Assembly (NCBI RefSeq): GCF_003590095.1
Contig: NC_039500.1
Coordinates: 4,030,001-4,094,000 of the forward strand
DNA length: 64,000 nucleotides
Direction of reading: 5' to 3'
DNA from: Trichoplusia ni
Lineage: Eukaryota; Arthropoda; Insecta; Lepidoptera; Noctuidae
Below, piece by piece: positions 1-12,203 of the stretch (positions are counted from its first letter, which is position 1; each line of letters opens with the position of its first letter). Position numbers and translations under genes: made by a program. The notes under the pieces were generated by a model that saw nothing but the letters and a program-made list of their open reading frames with translations, was not told the DNA's origin and ran no database searches.

Positions 1-906
1 TAGTAACTTAGTTCCATTAGCCTATGTAATGTGCTTAAAAAGAAATTAAGATACGAGTGGAGCCAAGTTTACTGGATAAGAAATGCAAAGTTATTTACAC
101 AAGATTCTCGTTACTCATGTAGCACTAACAACAAAGAGTAGTTGGGCCTAGAAACATCTGCAAACTGCGTTGCGAATTTCGTTTAGTTGGTACCAAATAA
201 TAAAACATACGCAGTAACCAGAACGCGGCACTAAACGCAACTTGCGGAAATAAACAAACGTGGCCGTCGGGATTTATCACAATGTCATTACTTAAAAAGA
301 AAAAAAAATGTGCTGTCAACATTTCAATATGGAACGCCACGCGCCACGACATAAGTGAGAGCGGTCACAGCGCCAGTGTCTCTCCGGTGACGGGCGGCGA
401 CGCTGCCGGCGGACGCGGACTGGCTGACGGAGTAGACGGACTCGCGGACCCCGACGCCGCACTCGGCCGCGGCGCCCCACACACGCGACTCGCGACCCAA
501 CATTGTAAACAATAGATACGATTTAAGGTGACATTATTACGTCCACATAATCGCAGAGTTCAACTATTAATATATTCGCAATACCAATAACATGTTGCCA
601 CATACAGCGATAGTACAGAGAAAACAAACATTATTCCAATTGGAAAAATATAATAATGTGATAAGAAAAACAAGAATACCTAAAATATGTTGAAATAAAA
701 ACAAATTTAATCGTCTAAAATATTAAATTACTAAGGTCGACAAGCCATGATAACTTATTTTAAAATGTCTTGAGAAATTCACAATTCTGCCTAATTAACA
801 TTTTAAATGAATTCAGTATCAACTTTCTAAACAACATCGTCACCCTACAAACTGTTTATTTCCATATACTGAGAACCCATATGATAATTTCGCCATCTAC
901 AACAAG
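1..906. other. AT-rich non-coding stretch with a GC-rich island
   Basis: Mostly AT-rich sequence with no gene I recognise. The exception is 350-512, which is strikingly GC- and CpG-rich against its surroundings. It is open on plus (a 77-codon frame from 282 to 515) and on minus (a 62-codon frame from 512 to 324). Neither frame resembles a family I know. It may be a first exon, a 5' untranslated exon or a promoter island. The rest shows only A/T runs. Confidence 0.4.
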
Positions 907-995
907 CCTTCGATAGCTCAGTTGGTAGAGCGGTGGACTGTAGAGGTAAACACGTTGATATCCATAGGTCGCTGGTTCAAATCCGGCTCGAAGGA
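907..995 (+). tRNA. tRNA-Tyr (GTA anticodon) with a 16-nt intron
   Basis: The acceptor stem CCTTCGA (907-913) pairs perfectly with TCGAAGG (988-994), with an A discriminator at 995. The D arm (GCTC/GAGC), a five-pair anticodon stem (GTGGA with TCCAT) and a T arm with loop TTCAAAT are all present. The anticodon GTA is at 940-942. The anticodon loop is interrupted after position 37 by a short intron at about 944-959; removing it leaves the seven-base loop CTGTAGA. T runs at 1000-1012 fit an RNA polymerase III terminator. Tyrosine tRNA genes of animals usually carry an intron at this place, so the gene looks functional. The exact intron ends could shift by a base. Confidence 0.95.
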
Positions 996-2282
996 ATTCT
1001 TTTTGCCTTTTTTTCCATTACGAAACGCAACAATTTTTTCAAACAATATATTAAACGGTAATTAATGAAAAAATAATTCCAAAAATTGTAAACTGTAAAA
1101 TATGTATGTATAGCGATGGTACAACTCTAATGTTTATTCTCCCATAAACATTTTATCCATGTTTTTGAATATCTAGCGATCCGCCCCGGCTTCTAACGAG
1201 AGCAATGCTGATACGCGAAAGATTTAGTTTGTAGACAATGTGCAGAGCCAGAGCTACCGCGCACACACAATAATTATTTGCTGCGGAGTTATGTTCAAAA
1301 CTGTGTAAATCTCCTGAGATATAGATACCAATTATATTAAGTAAACGACAACTACATAATGTTTAAAATTGAATACGTGTGAAGGTTAACGTATTTATTT
1401 CGATAACATAAATAACATTTCAAATGGTTATAGTACAATATAATGAATGAAAGCGTAAAAAATCTTTCAATAGATTAATATTCTTAGAGGTTTGATGATC
1501 CGCATTTTTTACTATGCCATGCATGTATTATACGTTAAAATCTTAAACCAATCTATCAATCAAAGTATCACATCAGAATCTGTTGCGTAGTTTTAAAGTT
1601 TAATATAATAGTTGTGATATGAACATTGAGGAAACCTGACATCTATTCTCATGAAATTAACTGTCTAAAGAAACTTTTATAAAACATATTTCTCTGACCA
1701 CTATTTACATTAGCACCAGAGCCCATAAAAAATGCAGCATCATTCCCCGAAATTTATCTCCGCGAATTCTTTTGGACAGAAAATGTTTTTAGGTCATCGT
1801 TTAATATGCTGGCAACATTAATAACGGCTTTTCAGGTTATAAGAGCTTTTATTTTAAGAACAAAGGTTTCTTTTCTTATTTTAAATGAGTTTCTTTAGTT
1901 TTTGTTTACGCCATAAACGTTTACTTCTTTGATATTTTAAGGTTTTCTCGGAACACAATATGGAAGACCTTTCTATACTTCCAAATAAAGTTTTAACGTT
2001 GTAAGAAAAAATCTTTGGTAGAAAATATACTTAGTTTTATTTTAATATGCTCCTTACGATTGACCTCACTACCTATATTATTGTCATCATAATTTTATTC
2101 ACTGCACGTCAAAGTTATGCATTCTACTAAACAGACATGTCACTCTTTGTGTGGCCACCCGTGTGGTCAAGGCTTCGGCTTATTAACGCTTCGCTTGGTA
2201 ACATAAGAATGTGACCAGTATCAAAAATAGAAAAAACTATAACCGCCAGTGTGAAAGTAATATAAATAATTTGCGCCCTTAC

Positions 2283-2333
2283 CGCCATCATCGAAGAACG
2301 AGTCAGTGATGATTCTCGGAGATCTCGATCCAT
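2283..2333 (-). CDS. Weak candidate first exon (17 codons), unrecognised
   Basis: On the minus strand an ATG at 2333 opens 17 codons, beginning MDRDLRESS, that end exactly at a good donor (GCG|gtaagg, donor at 2282). The phase is 0, unlike the phase-1 exon at 12095-12203, so the two could not be interchangeable starts of one gene. If unspliced, the frame runs on to 2127 through a hydrophobic stretch. Chance occurrence is quite possible. Confidence 0.2.
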
Positions 2334-3580
2334 CTTGAACACCTCTTATAGACATTTCACTTAGTTCTTATTAAACATAGCACTATATTTCACACTTCAC
2401 AGTAACACCTGCGTTCAAAGTTCAGATATAAAATGTATTTAAGTGGCAACACTCAATAATTCAAATCGGGGACATCTATAAATAGGTTGCAGCTGCTCCA
2501 AACATGAATAATTCAAATTAAGAATCAAAACAAGGTTTTATATTTAGAACAGATTCGAATAGACATTTTCAAAAATAGATCCGTGAAGATTTTGCAAACG
2601 TTTTTATTGACTTTTGGTAAATAATTATTAGGTGTTGTGTGTTATGATCCACTTGTAGGTATGTGATTTATCAAGATTATCAACATTGCAACTGAGCTAT
2701 ACGTATAAATATTCTGCTGTATATGCATACACAATCTCTAAGTAGTATTATATTAGTTCGTCTGTTTGTTTATCAAATGGAAAGTTCCTAACTGCGACAT
2801 CGAACAGTGGAAGTTTTCTAGGTTTGCCTTCCCGTTAAGTACTAAGTGTTTCATTACTCAGCTGATTAAGTAGTTGTCAATATATTGGTCTAATATATTG
2901 ACTTCAATGGGATTTTATTAAAGTAGGACCTGGTACCTGCTGTAGCAGAATTTGAATGGCCATTCAAAAGGTTTTGGCAGACCGCAGTCTAGCTGATTAG
3001 AAAAGTAATCCTCGTAACAATATTAGTAATGTCTTAACGTAGGTAAAAGATGAAAAGGATATTGTAATTGTAGTGAATTATAATAGAGCACAGCAATAGA
3101 GCATACACTTTTAAATATTAAAACTTAAATAAAAAACAAAACTTGGTTTTATGACTTAAAACTACTTAAAACATATTATAATCATTACTGAATAAATGTG
3201 TCATAATTTAATAATTTTTTTATTGTGACTTGAGCAAAACCGCAGAATAGAACAAGCAAGACTATAGAGTCATAAATCTTTGAGAAATATCGCCAACAGT
3301 GATTGATGATATGACCGCGGATTGTCGATATCTCTCACTATCTATAAACCCCTCAATCATTTGTATAATCCATAATATTCGATTTGCAATATAATACAGT
3401 CGTTAGGTGTAGACCGATAGCCGATAGGACACCACGACAATAACACTGAGCACGACGCGCGACGTATCGCGAGTTCATCCCCGCCATTAACGCTTGTCTC
3501 ATCTACGAATTGTCCTGAGTCTGGGTGTCTTTATGCATGTAACTTGAATGAATGATTTTATTTCTTCTTATAGTGAGAAC

Positions 3581-3649
3581 CGTTTGAAAAAAAATTGTAA
3601 TTGATTTACAGTAACAAAGTATTACGTAGTAATACTTTTTTTTCAAACG
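3581..3649. repeat. Nested inverted repeat (hairpin)
   Basis: A 14-nt arm at 3581-3594 (CGTTTG followed by eight A) is perfectly complementary to 3636-3649. Inside lies a second near-perfect palindrome, AGTATTAC/GTAATACT, around 3618-3636. This may be a terminal hairpin of a small non-autonomous DNA element. Confidence 0.6.
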
Positions 3650-4105
3650 TAATACTGACAATAAATCCGTCGCTTAATTACAAAATCATAAGCATGACAG
3701 GTCCGATGCTTGCAAATAAACCACAAAATGAGATGAATTTGTTGCAAAAGAATGAGAAGAAAGGTAATAGTAAATACTGCGAGTAATAAAGATGGAAGCA
3801 AAATACGCATTGCGCCGACCCCGAACAACGGGAGAGTGACCGACGCGCGGCGCGTCTTGAAGTAAACCAAGTATAATAGCACGAAATAAGAGTGTTCCCA
3901 AAGAGCATGTGTTCCCAAGATATAGCGTGTATTGCGATTATAATTCATATTCGTAAGAAGTAATTAATAAAGATGATGAGTCTTCGCGTCGTTAGCGGGA
4001 TTACCGGGCGTCGAATCAATCTAGTGCTCAGCCTCATTTAGCACAGTGTTGCCAGATGCCAGACAAACGGTATTGAATACAAGATCACTGTAAATCAATT
4101 ACAAT
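3594..4105. repeat. Possible MITE bounded by 19-nt inverted repeats
   Basis: A 19-base sequence at 3594-3612 recurs as its perfect reverse complement at 4087-4105, about 490 bp apart. The interior (3613-4086) holds no transposase-like frame. The spacing and perfect arms fit a small non-autonomous DNA transposon. I cannot define a target-site duplication, because the left arm is embedded in another hairpin. Confidence 0.4.
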
Positions 4106-4388
4106 CAGAAATCTTACGCATTATTAAGTGCGTGAAGAGCATTAGTATTGCACTGCGCATGTTCCAATTTCTTATACCTCTCAATATAATGTATGTTCTT
4201 TTCGATGCAACCTGTTAGTAGATCAGAACTAAATTAATTGTACGTATCTAGGTTCCCTAACATCTTGAAAAATTTTACGAGTCGATTTTTTTGTAAGTCA
4301 TTTAAGATTAAAATATAAAAATCAAAATCAAAAGTTTCACGCACTGTTCAAACGTTACATTACTGACTTTAGTTGCATATCAATGAAT

Positions 4389-4441
4389 CACCTCAGCCTA
4401 CCGCTGTTCTTTGCTGGACATAGGTATCCCCCATGTTGTGC
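4389..4441 (-). repeat. LINE 3'-end remnant
   Basis: Read on the minus strand, this short piece contains the 'cctatgtccagcaaagaac' type sequence close to the 3' end of many lepidopteran non-LTR retrotransposons, where it encodes the Q-Q-W-type motif near the end of ORF2. Only the tail remains. Confidence 0.45.
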
Positions 4442-7400
4442 AAGATAAGAATTCCCCATTAAAAAATATACAAATAAAACTTAACTAGTGGTGTTATTAT
4501 TATGTATTGCTAACCCAATAACGTTCACTCTGAACTTAATTTTAAGTGAAAACCCTTTATAATTTATACATATCTATGGTAACGTATGGCGCAGCTCGGA
4601 AAAGTCGATATCGCGGCAATGGCTTAGTTTAAAACTTCGTTTTCGTCACAATAGCCACACCAATCAATATTCGATTCTTGTTAAACATTAAGTGGTTCTA
4701 ACAGATTATAAACGGCTTCGACCGCTAAAAACTCAAATACAAATCCCATTCAAGTATAGTCAAGTATTCCTAAAGGCGAGACTTCACGTCGAATTATCGG
4801 TAATTTCCTTTTGTGTAATTCGAAACGTCTTTTCATAGGCACTGAAGTGTTTTGAATTCTTCTGTTTCCATACAAATGCAAAGGTATTTAGAACTGGAGC
4901 CAATATTTGGTATGATGTTAAAGCTTAGACTTAATGTTTAAGCTATTCTTATTCACCTCTGACTGACGAGGAAGAGAAATATGAAGAAAACAGGAATCGA
5001 ATCAGTGTTTACCACGTTTGCTCCCCTATGGGTATAGGGGAGCTATTGAAACAAGCTAATTTTATAGATAGGGTAAGAGTCCCTTTGATAGACCCTGGAC
5101 CCTTGCCGCTTGGTATTATTGATACGATAATTAATACCGACTTATTAACACGATGCAATATTAAAAAACTTCTACCCAAATTATTTACAAATCTGCTTCT
5201 CAACTATTCTGGAATCCATGTTAATTCAAACTGCCACGTTTAAAATTCCTTCGATTCGAAATCTGGTTTGATTCCTAACGAGGGTCAGTTCATTTGAGCG
5301 GAATCTGAAATCAGGTTTGAGTTGGGACCTTCGTTAAATCAATATTTGCCAACGAGAATAATTCTGTTGGAAAATGTTACCTGTAAATCGGGTTATTGGG
5401 CAACTAAATTGTGTTATAATTACCATCCTCATTCCGTATGCTTTTTTTAAAGGAGATTTTTGGGAGGAAAGTGATACTTAAGGTACTTTTTGCCCTGATT
5501 TGATCTCTTATAGTCTGACTACGAGTAAAACATCATGAGTCGCCGACCCACTGACACTGAGGTTGTACAACGCAGAATTCATATCGTCACTGCTCTTTTA
5601 CGTATTAAATTCCCCATAAATCACAATGAAAGAACTTGTGGACGCCACAAGATCATATTAAAAAATATGTTTAGAATATACTCAGTGGCAACAAATAAAT
5701 AGGAAGTTGGCGCCTTAGATTTATGAACACGCAACATATAACAGGTACAGTTTCTTCGGCACAACAAACTCGGCGCTATTTTCGGCGGGAGAGTTGCCAA
5801 ACGCCCACCGATACAGCATACATCTAAAGTCAAAGACCTATCAAATGTAATTTATTCAACACTCTGATTTGAGTGAAAACAGATCTCTTTGGGATTTAAA
5901 TAAATCACTCAAGTTCCGCTGGGGCTGTGATTATTACCTACTTGCAAGGAGTTTCGATGCATTCTCCTCTGTTACTCAGGAATATAAACAAATCTGGCTG
6001 AAACCACCTGTGCCTGTCCAATATAACATCATAGACCAACAAAGAACACTGAACTATTAGTTTTAAAAGAAATAATAAACCTTGAATAGAACAATTCTTA
6101 TTAGTGGAATAAGTACTTCAACTTCAATTAGATAAAACAAACGAAGCAACAATTATTGTATGCAATTATAGTCGACAAGTTTTACGATGACGTTTATAGC
6201 TAGACAGTAATTAATAAGTACCTACCTCGGTGACACTATAATTGGAAAATGTTCGTACCTAATTCGTAGTCGCTTATATAGTTACCAAGAAAAACAAGAA
6301 TACCCTTGAATGTATTTATTTCTGCATATCAATGACTCGACTAAAAGTAACAAATAAATACTTTTATTACTCATTCTCTTTTACTCGAAAGTTATTTTCG
6401 CTTTTCTCAAAGTGGCCAGTCATTGTCAGCGGAAACTTGTACCAGCGCGAATATTTTGATTCATAACAGGTCGGTTTAATGCAGTTTTATCAACAGATAG
6501 GGGGAACAACAAATATTATAGCAGCAGATATTATGGTGTATAAACTAATACTTTTAACCACCAGCGCTTGAGAATCGATTCGTGTCAAGGGCACCGTTAA
6601 CTTCTGAGTGTCGTCATATAACTGTTTAATGTCGTAGAAAATTGTACGATAGACACTTAAAACCCCATCAAACTTAATAATAAAACCTTTTCAAATTTAC
6701 CGGGAAACTGGAAAACATTTTTCCGGTTAACGTAGCTCAGTCGCAATCTCGATATAGGTAATCACGTTTATTGCGTCTGACACAAACGGCACTGCACCTG
6801 CTAGACCTGTCACTGATATTCCGAGGTGGTTTCACAGTTCGCGGATCACAGCACTACACACGGCGTCAGCATGTAGCACTATGTTATTGTGGCAATGTTT
6901 GGCCACAGACTGAGCACTGAGCTTGGCACGACGCACATTTCCAATCTTTTGTTCGCTTCAGTTTTCAGCGAGCGTCACGCGCGATCTATTATACCTTGTC
7001 GCACGAAGATTACTGTAAATTGCTGTTAAATAGTAGTGGCGTGACTGGCAAAGGGCTTTGTGCTTTTTACTGTTGTTATTAGGTTGTTATTACAGTGTAC
7101 TGCGGGATGATAACATGATTGATTGGTTATATAGGTGTAATAGAGAGGTATTGCATTTTCTGCTTCATTTTTCATGATTAACATGGTTTTCGTTTCAGGC
7201 GTGTGTCTAGTCTTTCCACTCGATCGATACGGCTCGAGTGGGGGTCTGCCCCACGAGGTGGTGCCGCATGGTACAGTGCTGGACGTGTATGACTGTGTGT
7301 TAGTCATGACCTTCACGTTCACTTCTCTTTCTATTTATAACTAATTCACATAGCGACACATTACCCAAACGCTATTGTTCTCATTTAAGTACTTTAGAGT

Positions 7401-10400
7401 TTAAATACTAAGTTTTGTATATTTTGCACTGAAAACTGAAAACTACTATACGGGCTCGCACATATATTTTAGTCACTACCGAGTGAAACAAAAGAGTAAC
7501 TTATCAAATATAAACAAAGCTACGGCATTTGGATACGGGTCTAGGTTTGCCGTCAAATATATGCAAAAGTAAAACTGTGTTGAAAAGAAACTTTTATCCA
7601 ACTTACCGTTACTATTATTTAGGTCAAATCTTGCAAACTAAAAGGCTTTGCTGTCACCATACCGTGTCTCTTGAATCGTGATAACTAGACGGTTAAAAAT
7701 AACATAGATGACGTACGTAGGTACATGCATATATCTATTGCCGCTACAAAGGATCATGAAAGAATTCTGAAGATAGCGAAAAGAAGTCTTTAATGAAAGG
7801 AGACCAACCCACTGTGTTTGAGCCTATTAGAAAACCCGGATTTGGTATACATACAAACATCAATACACATTTACCTATCGTTATTTAACAACTAACCTCT
7901 AAATATAGATCACATAGCAACAGAAACTCATATCGTAAGAAGGTCGTCTATCAATCTGGCGCAGATGCATCGACTATCGGATGACAACAATGACTAGATG
8001 ATGATTGAATGATTTGATCACGGTTTGACGTTCAAAGTTCCCGTGACGCATCGCCGGAGGGCGGGCCTATCGACCCAGTGCCACCGCGTCACCACCCGCT
8101 AAATATAGCCCGGTTTATTTATCAACTAAGGTATCGGACTGAGGGTAATGTAGCAAGGTTATGGCCCTAATTTTATCGCACTTAATTTCCATTTTTGCAA
8201 ACTTAGGTGCCTCTTAATACAGTTTTTCTCTTGTGAAATATCATAGCTAATATTGTTAATGTTAATTGGACATTTCTTCTTTCTTTTTCTCAATTGTTTT
8301 ATATTTTACAGACTCTCGTGGGCTTGGGTTTGACTCTTCCGTATGTTTGGGCTACATAAACAATTTTAACGATGACATTTTTTTTAAATGGTACGATCTA
8401 GAATGATCGTATAAATCATATTGACTAGTGTAAGTAGTAACTATTTTCAGGAAGTACTCACGCGTGCAAAGCTAGTCTTAACGCACACAAAAAGTTGCGA
8501 AAAAAGATGCGCGTGGGCATCGTGGAAGGCGGAAAAGTTTCGAGTCAAGTTCAACGTCTCCATTTAGTTCTAGTACAAGTGTTGCCAGCTGCAAATATCT
8601 GTACAATCGTTATTCAAATCTAACAATAGATGTACAAAGATACTTTGTCTAATTCGTTGTGGAAAATTTATAGATGTTTTAAAATGTTATGATACGCACA
8701 CTCTTACAACATATAGCAATGTAAAGAGATAAATAGGATCGCAATAAAGTACAGATGGTAAGTAGATTGATCACTAGAAATCAATGAAGAAAAATTTGCA
8801 AAGAATCGCCAGATCCCAAAATTAAATATGCAATCACCAAACCTCAAATGAACAAGCATTTGTCTATTTACCGAGAATGTTTTTCGCTTTCCTTATGAAG
8901 ATGGTGTTATCGTACAATTCTGACTAATGTATGTAGTTCAAGCAACAAACTATCAGACTATCTCCGAAATATGCGTGACTGTTGGTTCCACATCGGATCT
9001 ACGGGTAACAGTACCGGTAAATACATAAGCGATAACGATAAGATAAGACCTCTCAGCCGAATGCTATCGAGTGTCAAACTATTTGTAAATACGCTTGTAT
9101 CTACATGTTGCCTAGGGGAAACTATTGGTTAAATACTGAACCGTAGGTTTATCGGTTATGATTCCTCTTTAATTTAAGTGGGTGGATTGTTTAGAAGCTG
9201 TAGGCAATGATTAATTGTCTATTCAATCAACTCCAATTGTGATACACGCTTTCGTCATAGGTAGGTACTCTTAAAGTTGCCTCCTTTTTTTCCTTTCTTC
9301 CTCTGCCTCTGGCAATGCTTTTTCTTCCATTTTGTCCTGTCACTTGTCAGGCTTTAGTTTATTTTTCTTTCATATCATTTTTACGCAATCCATCCATCCT
9401 TTCTTTGGTCTCCCTGTCTCCTTAAGACACAGACCAATAGTACTGACGTTAAAGTTGTTAAAGGTAAATTTTATTTATAGTTTAAAGATACTTCAGAAGT
9501 AACTAAAGATCAACGAGTTCATTTGATTTTACTTCATGATATCCTACTAATTTAGTACATCGTAGTAACTTTGACTTGTTATAAACGTGGATTGTTGCCC
9601 ACAGTAAACTGGCAGGCGTTGTGTTGTAATCAGCTTGACAACAGAGTTGAAAAAGAGACAGAAAAAAGATGGCTTCTGTTTACCGTTGCCTATACCTATA
9701 TTCTACCTTAATTATTACACTTAAAGTCTTTCCGTATAGCATTTCTCTGAATTAATTTTAATTTTCAATTAAGGTATTAACAGGACTGAAATTGTAAACC
9801 TTTATCAATATCATATTGGATCAAGATCATGATCATACCGTATATCAGGTACTATCTACCTTATGTAATGTTTTTATCTTCTAAGAACATCTGATAAAAG
9901 CAGGCCAACCAGTCAGCAAGGTTTGAACCACGCGGTCAACATACATCTACGTTAATATGTCCGCGCACAACATATGGGTAGTGATATAAATCAGTTACGA
10001 TAAGACTGCTATCTGTGCCGGATTCCGGACTTTTTACTTTTTACGGAAATCAGTATTAATCAGTATGTCATTAGAATAAACTATTTAAGGACAATCCAGG
10101 ACCAAAACACAAATAGATTCATGGGCTACGAATGAGTGCTACATACATATTTTCATGTTTTTCAGGCATTAGAGTAGCGATAAGTTATTATTTTGCCTCT
10201 CAAAATTGATCTACTTCGTTCTATATCTATGTCGTCTATTATGTTTGGGTTTGGTTGAGTAACGCCCACTCCATGGTAAAAATAGGTTGAACTTTTAATG
10301 GAGTCACTTATCCCGTAAACGACAAAAGGGCAAGGACGCAAAATGTTTACTATTTTCGGATTACCTTAGTTTCCAGTCGTATCAGTTTGTCTGGCTTAAA

Positions 10401-12094
10401 TCAGATAGACATATCATTAACTGACATTTCCATGTATTGAGGCCAAAATAGGATGCCGACTGTCTCCAGATGTCTATCGGAGCTATCTAGATAACGCATG
10501 CTACAGGATTATAATAATACTTCGACAAACATAACCTACCTATTTTCCTGCTTTTATCAGATTTGCTTTAATTTTTCTTTCAGTGATGCTCAGACAGCTG
10601 TCTTTCAAGCAGTTGTTTAGTAAGTAAGTAATTACATCTTTTGCCGGAGATGGAAGGTTTGGTTCTTCAGAAAAAACTCTGTATTATTTCTAGCATGATT
10701 TATTATTCAATCAAAGCTAGTCTTCTGTCCATACCCTCACACACTCTCATCTAACTTCCACTAAACCTCTGAGACTACAATGGTTTTGACCGCGACAATC
10801 AGAATAAAGTGGTTCTAGGAGTTGAGAATTTTTTCTCTATTTCAGACGTTTGAGGCGATAGACCATTGACACCTGTGAGAATCGACCCTTATAAGGTGAA
10901 CCGAGATTTCAATTTGTAAGAGTGTTTTAATATCGCCAAAGTAGGTAGGTCACAGAAGTAATTGTGGCGCTAAATAGCAATAGGCACGCAACTTTGGGGC
11001 TGCTACAACTGACAATACCGTGGTTTTAATAAAACTTCTGTTTGGAGCACCTACTTTACAATATTAGTCAGGTGAAAACAAATTCCCTGTCTTAATAATG
11101 AACTCGCGATTGCATTCAAAACTAAATTCGTGACCTAATCGGACTTGTTACATTTACATTTCGTAAATGAAGGTCTAAGATCCTAATCATCATATCACCC
11201 TAGTACATATTGGGTAAAAACTTAATGCGCAGTAAATTGCGGACCTCTTCAGGGTTTATATGAATAAATTATGTCTCACCTGTTCGTGGAAATTGCCAGT
11301 ATCAAACTCTGAATATAAAGTGGGTAATAAACTTTACACGCCAGCTTCCATAACACGACACTTTTCTCTATTTGACGTACATTTCCTGTTGAACTCACAA
11401 CCACATGCAGAACACAACAACATACCTAGGTACATACAAACACGGTCCGCAGCCACAGTCAGCTGTGCGAGTATCGATTGTATAACCCGAGTTGACAAAG
11501 GAGTCTCGGCTCCTATGGCTGTTAATACCCGGCGAGGGCTTTCCAATTCGGTCGGGTTTCGTCAACAAAACATAGAGTGCCGCATTGGAGTGTCCTGTGT
11601 ACCGGACGAATAATATGTCTGTCAAGTAATTGTGAGCTACGGACGCGGTGTGATATTACAGAAGGTTATTAGTAACGTCGATGGCATTCCGGATACATCG
11701 CGCATACAACACCGCAACGGTGGCACTGTTAGTTTTAGATTTGGGACATGATAACGTTTTCGTTTATTATTTATGTACATAAATGATCATTGCGGAGCCT
11801 AGACGGCTTGTACAACGATGTCGCTTGGTAACGAACTGAAACTATTGTTTACAACTGTGTGTATTAATGTAGGTACCTACCTACTTCGATAATTACAGGT
11901 GGTAACAGAAAACATCTGTGGGATTGGGATAGGTCGTTTATTTGCTTCATTAGCACTATCCTGTAAATTGCTTAGAACAAGATACAGTACAAATACTAAA
12001 TTGAAAAAATGGAATTATTCATAAAATACGTAGCCGTGTAATTAAACCTTCGAACGCACATAAACAACTGTTTACCTTAGATACGTGCACTTAC

Positions 12095-12203
12095 CGATGC
12101 GCTTGGCGAGCCGCGGCGTCACCCGGCCCTGCTCCTCTTCCTCCACATCCACATCAAACGAGAATGGGAAACTCTTCGTGGACCCTACAAAACCGTTCGC
12201 CAT
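12095..12203 (-). CDS. Probable first coding exon of an unrecognised minus-strand gene
   Basis: On the minus strand an ATG at 12203 opens 36 codons (start MANGFVGSTKSFPFSF, then an acidic D-V-D-V-E-E-E-E run and R-V-T-P-R-L-A-K-R-I). They end at an excellent donor (ATCG|gtaagt, donor at 12089-12094) in phase 1. The composition is clearly coding: it is GC-richer than its surroundings and has no stop. The remaining exons must lie to the left, either hidden in the 12 kb there or beyond the window. I do not recognise the protein. The GC-rich sequence at 12204-12380 would be its 5' untranslated region and promoter. Confidence 0.5.

Larger units (their letters stand above)
996..12094. other. Long non-coding stretch, intergenic or intronic
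   Basis: About 11 kb of AT-rich sequence with frequent stops in all frames. I see no exon with family resemblance. It holds a few inverted repeats (3581-3649, and 3594-3612 with 4087-4105), a LINE-tail remnant near 4389-4441 and a weak candidate minus-strand first exon at 2283-2333. The longest open frames (11260-11613 plus, 7026-7322 minus) have no recognisable motif and look like chance. If the minus exon at 12095-12203 is real, this is likely its first intron. Confidence 0.6.

Noticed and set aside
7026..7322. Minus-strand 98-codon frame with a Ser/Thr-rich start
   Set aside because: Composition is like its surroundings and nothing in it resembles a known family.
11260..11613. Plus-strand 117-codon frame
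   Set aside because: No recognisable motif, no strong start context and no flanking coding signal; treated as chance.
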